Positions 14,595 to 20,811 of a stretch of DNA of 20,811 nucleotides are shown in pieces. Source of the DNA: DATMYQ01 sp035560935 (GTDB lineage Bacteria > Bacillota > Negativicutes > Sporomusales > Sporomusaceae); the NCBI GenBank assembly GCA_035560935.1, contig DATMYQ010000356.1:1-20811 (forward strand). The letters run 5' to 3'. Position numbers and translations under genes: made by a program. The notes beneath the pieces were generated by a model. The model was not told the origin of the DNA and did no database searches. It worked only from the letters and a program-made list of their open reading frames with translations. Positions within the stretch are counted from its first letter, which is position 1, and the number at the start of each line of letters is the position of its first letter.

Positions 14595-15482
14595 ATGACC
14601 GTTCAGCAGACAGAAACGGCCCGCACCATAGGCAAAGAGGATGCTAAGATTTTTGCGCAGAATATCCGCCGCGTCTATCAGATCAAAAGCAAGGACGGGG
14701 GCGGAATCACGGAATTTGAAGCCATCCGTAAACTGGACCTGGAAGTCCGGGCCGGCGAATTTTTTACGATTGTCGGACCCAGCGGTTGCGGCAAATCAAC
14801 CTTTCTGGACATGGTGGCCGGGTTGGCTAAGCCGAGTTCCGGGGAAGTCTTTATTGACGGTAAACTGATTACCGGTCCGGCACTGGACCGGGGCATTGTT
14901 TTGCAGGGCTATGCTCTGTTTCCCTGGCGGACGGTGCGAAAAAACGTCGAGTTTGGTTTGGAAGTCAAAAAAATTCCCCAGAAAGACCGTAATGAAATTA
15001 GCCAGCGGTTCATTGAACTGGTGGGATTGAAAAATTTTGAGGATCGTTACCCGCATGAATTGTCTGGCGGAATGAAGCAACGGGTGGCTATTGCCCGGGC
15101 ACTGGCCTATGATCCGGAAGTCCTGCTAATGGACGAACCTTTTGCGGCGGTGGATGCGCAGACACGGGAGACGTTGCAGGAAGAACTGCTGCGTATCTGG
15201 GAAGAAACCAAAAAAACGATCATTTTTATCACTCATGGCATTGATGAAGCGGTGTTTTTATCGGATCGGGTGGCGGTGATGACGGCGAATCCGGGGACCA
15301 TCAAAGAAGTGGTTACCATCAATCTGCCCCGGCCCCGCCACGGCATTCGCTCTTCCGCCGAGTTTGGCTGGGTTCGACACAAGATCTGGGAATTATTGCA
15401 GAATGAACAGGACGGCGGAGGACGACCGGCATTGCCCGATCAGGATGTGGCCGCGGCCATTTCCACCACGGCGGCTTTATAA
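14595..15482 (+). CDS. ABC transporter ATPase, SsuB/TauB type
   Basis: 295 residues. Walker A GPSGCGKST is at 61-69, the Q-loop is near Gln104 in LQGYALFPWRTV, the signature LSGGMKQR is at 156-163, Walker B LLMDEP is at 177-182 and the switch His is in ITHGIDEA. The FPWRTV loop and MDEPFAAVDAQTRE are typical of nitrate/sulfonate/taurine importers. It powers P3/P4, encoded directly after it, and as the only ATPase in the window could also serve P1/P2. ATG 14595 follows GGAGG at 14581-14585; an in-frame TTG at 14586 is less likely. A ~25-residue C-terminal tail extends beyond the usual domain. Confidence 0.92.
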   Translation: MTVQQTETARTIGKEDAKIFAQNIRRVYQIKSKDGGGITEFEAIRKLDLEVRAGEFFTIVGPSGCGKSTFLDMVAGLAKPSSGEVFIDGKLITGPALDRGIVLQGYALFPWRTVRKNVEFGLEVKKIPQKDRNEISQRFIELVGLKNFEDRYPHELSGGMKQRVAIARALAYDPEVLLMDEPFAAVDAQTRETLQEELLRIWEETKKTIIFITHGIDEAVFLSDRVAVMTANPGTIKEVVTINLPRPRHGIRSSAEFGWVRHKIWELLQNEQDGGGRPALPDQDVAAAISTTAAL

Positions 15483-15529
15483 CTGACGCTGGCGGTGTGG
15501 GGGAGTTATTGTGACAAGAAGGTGACGCC

Positions 15530-16504
15530 ATGAAAAAATATGAAGCGGTTGTTGACAGATTTTTGCGATACTCCGGTTTGGTGGCGTTTTTTGTCCTCTG
15601 GGAGGCGGCACCACGGTTGGGCTGGGCTGATCCCCAGTTTTTGCCGCCGCTGTCGGCAGTACTGCAATCGATATATTGGCTGGCGGTGGACGGTGAACTA
15701 TACAGCCATCTGATCGTTAGCCTTTGGCGGGCTTTGGTGGGGCTCATGCTGGCGGCGCTGGTGGCTCTGCCGCTGGGATTTATTCTGGGAGCCCGTTGTC
15801 CGGAAACGGCCCGGCATTTGGATCCGTTGTTCCGCTTGCTCAGCCAGGTTAACCCTTTTTCCCTGGCGCCGGTATTCATGCTGTGCTTCGGAATCGGTGA
15901 GATCAGCAAATTGATGACCATCGCTCTGGTGGCACTGTGGCCTATCCTGTTTCATACCATTACCGGCGTGCGGATGGTGGACCCATTGTTGGTCAAGACG
16001 GCCCGGTCCCTGACGGTGACCCGGGGAGTGATGGTCAGTGAAGTGCTGTTACCCGGTGCATTTCCGACCATCATTTCCGGTTTTCGGGTGGCTACCCAGA
16101 TGACAGTGTTTATGCTGATCGCCGCTGAGATGCTGGGTGCTGCCGCCGGCTTAGGCTGGTTGGTGCACAATTCGGCCATGCTGTCTCAGATTCCCCGGAT
16201 GTATGCCGGCGGCGCCTTTATCATTTTGTTGGGGATTATCATCAATCAAATTCTTTTAAAAGTGGAACGGGAAAGCATGTTTTGGCGGGAATGCCCCGGA
16301 CCGGTGACGGATGAAGTGGTCCGCAGCCTGTCGGGCAAAACCCGCAGCCTATACGTGGCGGCGTTTGCCTGCGCGTTTGCCTTTGTGCTGATTTGTGGCA
16401 GCCAGGAGGTACGCAGGGTGAATATCCAGGGATTGCATAGTGACAAAACGGCTTCTCATCAGCACAATCATGGCGGTTTGGTCGGTCCCCTGCGATCAGA
16501 TTGA
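15530..16504 (+). CDS. ABC transporter permease, SsuC-type, with an extra C-terminal hydrophobic tail (P3)
   Basis: 324 residues, about 60 longer than P1 or P4. The core has WEAAPRLGWADPQFLPP, NPFSLAPVFMLCFGIGE, the EAA-type loop TARSLTVT...EVLLPGAFP and AAEMLGAAAGLGWLV. After MFWREC the usual protein would end. Here a basic stretch leads to an 18-residue hydrophobic segment ending in VLICGS (about bases 16345-16400), then a His-rich polar tail that overlaps the in-frame upstream extension of P4. The tail resembles a lipoprotein signal and could be a relic of a lost binding-protein gene fused by deletion, or a seventh helix. It lies 47 bases after the ATPase gene. Confidence 0.85.
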   Translation: MKKYEAVVDRFLRYSGLVAFFVLWEAAPRLGWADPQFLPPLSAVLQSIYWLAVDGELYSHLIVSLWRALVGLMLAALVALPLGFILGARCPETARHLDPLFRLLSQVNPFSLAPVFMLCFGIGEISKLMTIALVALWPILFHTITGVRMVDPLLVKTARSLTVTRGVMVSEVLLPGAFPTIISGFRVATQMTVFMLIAAEMLGAAAGLGWLVHNSAMLSQIPRMYAGGAFIILLGIIINQILLKVERESMFWRECPGPVTDEVVRSLSGKTRSLYVAAFACAFAFVLICGSQEVRRVNIQGLHSDKTASHQHNHGGLVGPLRSD

Positions 16505-16526
16505 AAAAGGAAAGCGGAGGGATGAA

Positions 16527-17303
16527 ATGCGTATTTTGCGAAAACTATTGACGGAAAAGACGGCCATTCTCGCTTTTGTTCTGCTCTGGGAAGTGGTCAC
16601 CCGTTTGGGACTGGTCAATCAAATTTTTATTCCCCCGTTTTCCAAAGTGGTGGCGGCGATGTGGTTTTTGATCCAGAATGGATATTTGGTCAAACATACG
16701 CTGATCAGTTTGGAACGGGCGTTGGGAGGCTTTTTGCTGGCGGCGGTCATTGCCATTCCCCTGGGCTTGTTAATGGGAGGATGGTTTCGGCGAATCCAGC
16801 TGGTGCTGAATCCTCTGTTTGAGATTGCGGCGCAGGCCAACCCTTTTATTCTGTTTCACATTGTGATCCTGTTTTTGGGTATCGGCGAATTGGCGAAGGT
16901 CAGCATTATTGCCTGGATTTGCATCTGGCCCATTTTGTTCAATACCGCAGCCGGTGTCCGTAATGTCGATTCAGTGTTGCTCCGGGCGGCCCAGTCCTTT
17001 GGATTGAACCGGCGGCAGCTTTTTTTCAAAGTCATCCTGCCGGCGTCGGCGCCGGCTATTTTCACGGGACTCCGGGTCAGCGCCGGTTATTCGTTCTTTC
17101 TGTTGATTGCTGCCGAGATGATGGGTTCCAGCTCGGGTTTGGGATGGCTGATCCTTTACAGCCAGGAAAACTACAATATTCAATGGATTTTTGCCGGGGC
17201 GACGATGATAGCGATTTTAGGTCTGACGATGGACACCATCCTCCAAATCATTGAACGGCGGACCGTGGTCTGGGAAAACGGCGCTACGGATGCATTGCGG
17301 TGA
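16527..17303 (+). CDS. ABC transporter permease, SsuC-type (P4)
   Basis: 258 residues from ATG 16527, which follows GGAGGG (16516-16521). A GTG at 16440 would add 29 residues with a signal-like stretch and overlap P3. Family features are WEVVTRLGLVNQIFIPP, NPFILFHIVILFLGIGE, the EAA-type loop RAAQSFGLN...KVILPASAP and AAEMMGSSSGLGWLI. It pairs with P3 and the ATPase as an importer. No binding protein is encoded with this pair, so it would depend on the protein at 3872 or one elsewhere. It shares the same core motifs as P1, P2 and P3, consistent with duplication of a permease pair within this locus. Confidence 0.9.
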   Translation: MRILRKLLTEKTAILAFVLLWEVVTRLGLVNQIFIPPFSKVVAAMWFLIQNGYLVKHTLISLERALGGFLLAAVIAIPLGLLMGGWFRRIQLVLNPLFEIAAQANPFILFHIVILFLGIGELAKVSIIAWICIWPILFNTAAGVRNVDSVLLRAAQSFGLNRRQLFFKVILPASAPAIFTGLRVSAGYSFFLLIAAEMMGSSSGLGWLILYSQENYNIQWIFAGATMIAILGLTMDTILQIIERRTVVWENGATDALR

Positions 17304-17421
17304 GGTGCGGATACGTTCAGCGGTCAGAATAGCGGTGCTGCTTTAGTGAAGGACACCGCAGGAAGAAAGTTGCCTTTTTTGAAGGCGGAATGATAAATAA
17401 AATGCAAAGGGAGTGAGGTTG

Positions 17422-17826
17422 ATGTCAAAAGTGGCCGTGGCCAGTAATGATGGAGCCAATATTAACGAACACTTTGGGCGGGCCAAAGAATTTTTGGTGT
17501 ATGAAGTGGAGGACCAGGGCGGGTATAGTTTTTTGGAGCGCCGTGAAGTTCCTCCGGCCGCGGATGACTCTCACGATGGACAAGTTGCCGGGGTGGCACA
17601 GTTGCTGGCGGATGTGGAAGTGGTTTTAGTGGAACAGATCGGTCCCGGCGCTGAACGGCAACTGCGCAGCCGGGGAGTCGTGGCGCTGGACGTCAGCGGG
17701 CCTATTGACAAAGCACTAAAAGCGTATGCGCAAAGGGGGAAATTTGTCAGAAGCGGCGGTGTGAAACCGCCTTCTTCCGGCTGCCATCCGGGGGGCGGCG
17801 GCTGCTGCTCGGGTGGTTGCAAATAA
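17422..17826 (+). CDS. NifX/NafY-type iron-molybdenum cofactor-binding protein
   Basis: 134 residues of the dinitrogenase iron-molybdenum cofactor biosynthesis family (Nitro_FeMo-Co domain). It opens with KVAVASNDGANINEHFGRA (His17 is the conserved cluster-proximal His). After the ~105-residue domain comes a short Gly/Cys-rich tail with His122 and Cys121, 128, 129 and 133, likely metal-binding. Characterised relatives (NifX, NafY, NifY) carry NifB-cofactor or FeMo-cofactor between assembly proteins and nitrogenase. It lies directly upstream of the second nitrogenase-like pair, suggesting that a complex metallocluster is delivered to it. ATG 17422 is preferred to GTG 17413 because of spacing from AAAGGGAG. 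It is preceded by a 118-base gap with a small hairpin (17332-17359). Confidence 0.82.
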   Translation: MSKVAVASNDGANINEHFGRAKEFLVYEVEDQGGYSFLERREVPPAADDSHDGQVAGVAQLLADVEVVLVEQIGPGAERQLRSRGVVALDVSGPIDKALKAYAQRGKFVRSGGVKPPSSGCHPGGGGCCSGGCK

Positions 17827-17842
17827 TCGGCGCTTAAAGTAG

Positions 17843-17902
17843 CCGGTTACGTCGCCAGGCGAGACCGGATGGAAAAGCACAAGCATAAGATTAATCTTAT
17901 GC
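17843..17902 (+). promoter_or_regulatory. Hairpin and perfect 20-bp palindrome upstream of D2
   Basis: In the 121-base gap, CCGGT (17843-17847) can pair with ACCGG (17864-17868) around a CGCC/GGCG core. Fifteen bases later GCATAAGATTAATCTTATGC (17883-17902) is a perfect palindrome. It has no T-tract, so a dimeric regulator's operator is more likely than a terminator. No clear promoter boxes flank it. Confidence 0.5.
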
Positions 17903-17947
17903 CCCGTCAGTCTGATAAAGAAAAATAGTCAAGGAGGAGGTCCTGGG

Positions 17948-19429
17948 ATGAGCACTGTTAACTTGAAAAATGCGGAAGTATCCATCAGGGAGATCCGCCT
18001 TGGTTCCATCACCGGCTTTGCCGGTACGGCCAGCGAACTGGTCCGGTGCGCCCATGCCGGCAAGCTGAAAGACAGCGATCGCAGTTTTAGCCAGTGCATG
18101 GGCTGCGCCTCGGGTAATGCCTTTTGCCAGTTATCCATGATTCAGGATGCGGCAGTGATCAATCATGGGCCGGTGGGCTGCGCCGGCGATTTTTTCACCT
18201 TTAATTTTGTGTACCGGGTGGGGCAGATGGAACGTAATTTGCCGCCGGTCATCGGGCGATATTTTAACACCAACATTGAGGAAAAAGACACGGTGTTCGG
18301 CGCACTGCAGAAGCTGGAGGACACGGTGCGGGAGGCGTATCGGCGGGTGAAGCCCAACGCCATCTTTATCACCACGTCCTGCGTGTCCGGCATTATTGGC
18401 GATGACGTGGATGGCGCCGCCAACGAGTTGACGGAGGAACTGGGCATTCCGGTGGTGGCCTGCTTCTGCGAAGGTTTCAAGTCCAAAATCTGGACGACGG
18501 GTTTTGATTCGGCTTATCATTCTATCGTCCGAAAAATCGTCAAGCCGCCCCGGCAGAAGTCCAACAAGGTAAATATCGTCAATTTCTGGGGCAGCCATGT
18601 GTTTGATGAATTGCTGCAGGAACTGGGTTATGAAGCCGAGTATATCGTGCCGTTTTCCACGGTGGCCCAATTGGAGCGAATTTCCGAAGCGGCGGCCACC
18701 ATTCAGATTTGCCCGACGTTGGGCACCTATATTGGTGCGGCGTTAGAACAAGTGTACGGTGTGCCGGAAATCAAATCACCGCCGGCCTATGGCCTGGCCG
18801 GCGCCGACCAGTGGCTGCGTGACCTGGGGCGGGTACTGGACCGCACCGAGCAGGTCGAAGTGATCATTGCCCGGGAGCGGGCCCGGGTGTTGCCGCAGAT
18901 CGAAGCTTACCGAGACAAATTGCGGGGTAAAAAAGTGTACCTGACGGCAGGAGCCGCTCATGGCCACGGGTTGATTGCCCTGTTGCGGGAATTGGAGATG
19001 GAGGTCCTGGGGGCGGCGATTTTCCATCATGACCCGGTTTATGATCATGGCGAGCCGGTCGCAGACGCATTGGATCACGCGGTTAAAACCTATGGTGACG
19101 TTCCGCAGTATAATGTGTGCAACAAGCAGGCCTATGAACTGGTCAATATTTTAAACCGGGTGCGCCCGGATATCATGATCGCCCGGCATGGCGGCATGAC
19201 GCTGTGGGGAGCAAAACTGGGTATTCCCACGCTGCTGATTGGCGATGAACAGTTCAGCTTTGGCTATCAGGGGATTTTAAACTACGCGGAGAGGATTTTA
19301 GAAACGCTGGACAATAAGGAATTTGTGACCAATTTGGCCCGGCACAGCACGATGCCCTATACCAAATGGTGGCTGGAACAGGATCCTTTTACGTTTCTCA
19401 GAGGTGACATCAATGTCCAACATTATTGA
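17948..19429 (+). CDS. Nitrogenase-like component 1, alpha-type (NifD-like) subunit D2
   Basis: 493 residues. P-cluster-type Cys53, Cys78 (HGPVGCAG; again 25 residues apart) and Cys145 (SCVSGIIGDDVD) are present, with extra cysteines at 34, 50 and 60. Cys255 (TIQICPT) aligns with the NifD cofactor Cys275. At the His442 site the sequence is GIPTLLIGDEQFSFGYQG, with Gly/Asp instead of His. Gln191 of NifD is replaced by Trp182 and His195 by Phe186. It is paralogous to D1 but clearly diverged. ATG 17948 follows AAGGAGG (17931-17937). It overlaps K2. It may be a second reductase or a NifE-like scaffold; three P-cluster-type Cys in K2 argue for the former, loss of the His and the adjacent NifX-like gene for the latter. 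Confidence 0.87.
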   Translation: MSTVNLKNAEVSIREIRLGSITGFAGTASELVRCAHAGKLKDSDRSFSQCMGCASGNAFCQLSMIQDAAVINHGPVGCAGDFFTFNFVYRVGQMERNLPPVIGRYFNTNIEEKDTVFGALQKLEDTVREAYRRVKPNAIFITTSCVSGIIGDDVDGAANELTEELGIPVVACFCEGFKSKIWTTGFDSAYHSIVRKIVKPPRQKSNKVNIVNFWGSHVFDELLQELGYEAEYIVPFSTVAQLERISEAAATIQICPTLGTYIGAALEQVYGVPEIKSPPAYGLAGADQWLRDLGRVLDRTEQVEVIIARERARVLPQIEAYRDKLRGKKVYLTAGAAHGHGLIALLRELEMEVLGAAIFHHDPVYDHGEPVADALDHAVKTYGDVPQYNVCNKQAYELVNILNRVRPDIMIARHGGMTLWGAKLGIPTLLIGDEQFSFGYQGILNYAERILETLDNKEFVTNLARHSTMPYTKWWLEQDPFTFLRGDINVQHY

Positions 19430-20729
19430 ACAACCCCGTTATTCCTGCGCGCTGGGAGCCCAGCAGACCGTGGTGGCGATTAAGCGGGCGGTACCCATTT
19501 TGCATTCCGGTCCCGGTTGCGGCGATAAAGTTCACCGTCTGCTGGGACAGGGGGAAGGTTACGCCGGCGGGCATACCGTACCCTGCACCAATGCCAGTGA
19601 GTCAGAAATCGTATTCGGCGGCGAAGCAAAACTGACCAGCGTGATTGACGGTTCATTTCAGGTGATTGATGCCGATCTGTTCGTAGTGTTGACCGGTTGT
19701 ACCTCCGATATTATCGGTGACGATGTGGCGCAGGTGGCCGGCGCTTACCAGAGCCGGGGCAAACCGGTGGTGGCGGTGGAAACCGGCGGGTTTAAGAGCA
19801 ACAATTACGCCAGTCACGAAACGGTGGTCAAAGCCATCATTGATCAGTATGTCGACAAATTCCAGACCGGAGCTGGGGTAACCCAAGGCTTGGTGAACGT
19901 GTTCGCCACGGTGCCGTATCAGGATCCGCTCTGGAACGGTAATCTGGAGGAAATCAAGCGGATTTTGGAGGGGCTTGGCCTGCAGGTTAACATCCTTTTC
20001 GGTTCCGGCTCCCAGGGAGTGACAGAGTGGCAAACCATTCCCCGGGCCCAGTTCAACCTGGTAGTCAGTACCTGGGTGGGACTGGATATCGCCCGGCACT
20101 TGCAGGAAAAATACGGGACGCCATTTTTCCACTTTCCCTATTTACCCATCGGTGGCGTGGAAACGACCCGTTTTTTAAACCAGGTGGCGGAATTTTCCGG
20201 CTGCGACCGGGAACAGACCGACGCCTTTATCAAAAAAGAAGAAGCCCGTTTCTATATGCATATTGAGCGGACCGCCGACTTTATGCTGGAATTCCGTTAT
20301 GGATTGCCGCGGCGGTTTTATACCATTCTTGATGCATCCTACGCCATCGGGTTTGCCAAATATCTGCTCAATGAACTGGGGATTATTCCGGCCCGGCAGT
20401 ACATTATCGATAATGTGCCGGAAGACTTTCAGGACGGTATCCGGGAGCAGTTTGCCAGGATCTCGGAGCGGCGCTCGGCGGAGGTGGTGTTTTCCATTGA
20501 TGGTGGCGCCATCCAGGAGGAAATTCGCAAAGACGACCATACGCGGCGGGCGTTGATTATCGGCAGCGGCTGGGACCGGGATTTGGCCCGGGATATTGGC
20601 GGTGATTTGTTGATCGCCAGTGTGCCGGTGGCCTACCGTTTGCTGCTGAATTGCGGCTATGCCGGCTATAATGGCGGGTTGCGGTTAATAGAAGACATTT
20701 ATGGCAAGGTGTTGGACACCTACCGGTGA
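19413..20729 (+). CDS. Nitrogenase-like component 1, beta-type (NifK-like) subunit K2
   Basis: 438 residues. Ligand cysteines are Cys12 (RYSCALGA), Cys36 (SGPGCGD) and Cys96 (LTGCTSDIIGDD). Shared K1 features include FGGEAKL, VETGGFKSNNYASHE, VPYQDPLWNGNLEEIKRIL and the C-terminal NCGYAGYNGGLRLIEDIY. The ATG at 19413 follows GAGGTG and overlaps the D2 reading frame by 17 bases, so D2 and K2 are translationally coupled and probably form a heterotetramer. The order D-K is opposite to the first pair. The gene after it is outside the window and is preceded by another two-box motif. Confidence 0.88.
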   Translation: MSNIIEQPRYSCALGAQQTVVAIKRAVPILHSGPGCGDKVHRLLGQGEGYAGGHTVPCTNASESEIVFGGEAKLTSVIDGSFQVIDADLFVVLTGCTSDIIGDDVAQVAGAYQSRGKPVVAVETGGFKSNNYASHETVVKAIIDQYVDKFQTGAGVTQGLVNVFATVPYQDPLWNGNLEEIKRILEGLGLQVNILFGSGSQGVTEWQTIPRAQFNLVVSTWVGLDIARHLQEKYGTPFFHFPYLPIGGVETTRFLNQVAEFSGCDREQTDAFIKKEEARFYMHIERTADFMLEFRYGLPRRFYTILDASYAIGFAKYLLNELGIIPARQYIIDNVPEDFQDGIREQFARISERRSAEVVFSIDGGAIQEEIRKDDHTRRALIIGSGWDRDLARDIGGDLLIASVPVAYRLLLNCGYAGYNGGLRLIEDIYGKVLDTYR

Positions 20730-20770
20730 ATTCTGTTGAAAATAAAATATAAGACTGCATTATTCCCCTT

Positions 20771-20811
20771 GCCGATTGGGAGACAAACTGAAGGCTTGGG
20801 CAGACTAACGT
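20771..20811 (+). promoter_or_regulatory. Two-box leader motif, copy D, truncated by the window edge
   Basis: GCCGATTGG (20771-20779), GAGACAA, then ACTGAAGGC (20787-20795), followed by TTGGGCAG. Given copies A-C, a terminator arm pairing with GGCTTGGGC is expected just beyond the edge (a prediction). It marks either the end of this operon or the leader of the next unit. Confidence 0.55.

Noticed and set aside
17332..17386. Terminator between P4 and the NifX-like gene
   Set aside because: The hairpin GCGGTG...CACCGC has a 16-base loop and the T-run is ~15 bases away; the second GCCTT/AAGGC stem is only 5 bp. Neither is convincing.
17595..17610. Possible sigma-54 promoter (TGGCAC followed by TTGCT)
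   Set aside because: The spacing is 2 bases instead of 5, and it lies inside the NifX-like coding sequence.
10725..20729. Canonical nitrogen-fixation (nif/vnf/anf) operon
   Set aside because: There is no nifH or nifB in the window, His195 is replaced in both D subunits, D2 lacks the His ligand, and the neighbours are sulfur and sulfonate-type genes.

Overview
The window is one long, entirely plus-strand accessory locus from an anaerobe. Strong AGGAGG-type ribosome binding sites, intrinsic terminators with T-tracts, a YezD (DUF2292) protein and a corrinoid-type methyltransferase suggest a Firmicute. I would guess a diderm Negativicutes/Sporomusaceae-like acetogen, but that assignment is inference. 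No rRNA, tRNA, CRISPR array, transposase or phage gene was seen.

Layout, left to right. (1) 1-1708: a small zinc-ribbon protein and an N-acyl-D-amino-acid deacylase-type amidohydrolase. (2) 1709-4915: a leader with a tandem repeat and a terminator, then two SsuC/TauC-type ABC permeases and one periplasmic-type substrate-binding protein. (3) 4969-7579: an EmrA/HlyD-type adaptor overlapping a 14-TM EmrB/QacA-type exporter. (4) 7580-8149: 570 bases of regulatory DNA with a consensus sigma-A promoter and two successive terminators, each preceded by the same two-box motif. (5) 8150-20729: a probable long operon. It encodes a duplicated YezD-type protein, a secreted protein of unknown function, a secreted rhodanese-like protein without its catalytic Cys, a URO-D/MtbA-type methyltransferase, nitrogenase-like K1 and D1, cysteine synthase, an SsuB-type ATPase, two more SsuC-type permeases, a NifX-type cofactor carrier, and nitrogenase-like D2 and K2. 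The final bases (20771 onward) hold another copy of the two-box motif, cut by the window edge.

Working model (inference): the locus imports a small organosulfur or otherwise sulfonate-like compound through the ABC systems. It then cleaves it reductively with a nitrogenase-like enzyme, in the manner established for methylthio-alkane reductase. The released sulfide would be captured as cysteine by the co-encoded cysteine synthase, and the URO-D-type protein could handle a methyl group. Both D subunits keep all three P-cluster-type cysteines and the cofactor-type cysteine, but replace the His195 proton donor of NifD with Tyr or Phe. Dinitrogen fixation is therefore unlikely. Only D1 has a candidate for the second cofactor ligand, His. 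D2 lacks it and sits next to a NifX-like carrier, so the two pairs may be an enzyme and a cofactor scaffold, or two enzymes with different substrates. No NifH-like reductase or NifB lies in the window, so both must be encoded elsewhere.

The most novel signal is a five-copy RNA-like element, GCYGATYRG, 3-7 nt, then ACTGAAGGC. In three complete copies it runs directly into the 5' arm of an intrinsic terminator, placed ahead of the transporter genes and ahead of the nitrogenase-like operon. It looks like an uncatalogued attenuator or riboswitch family controlling this regulon.
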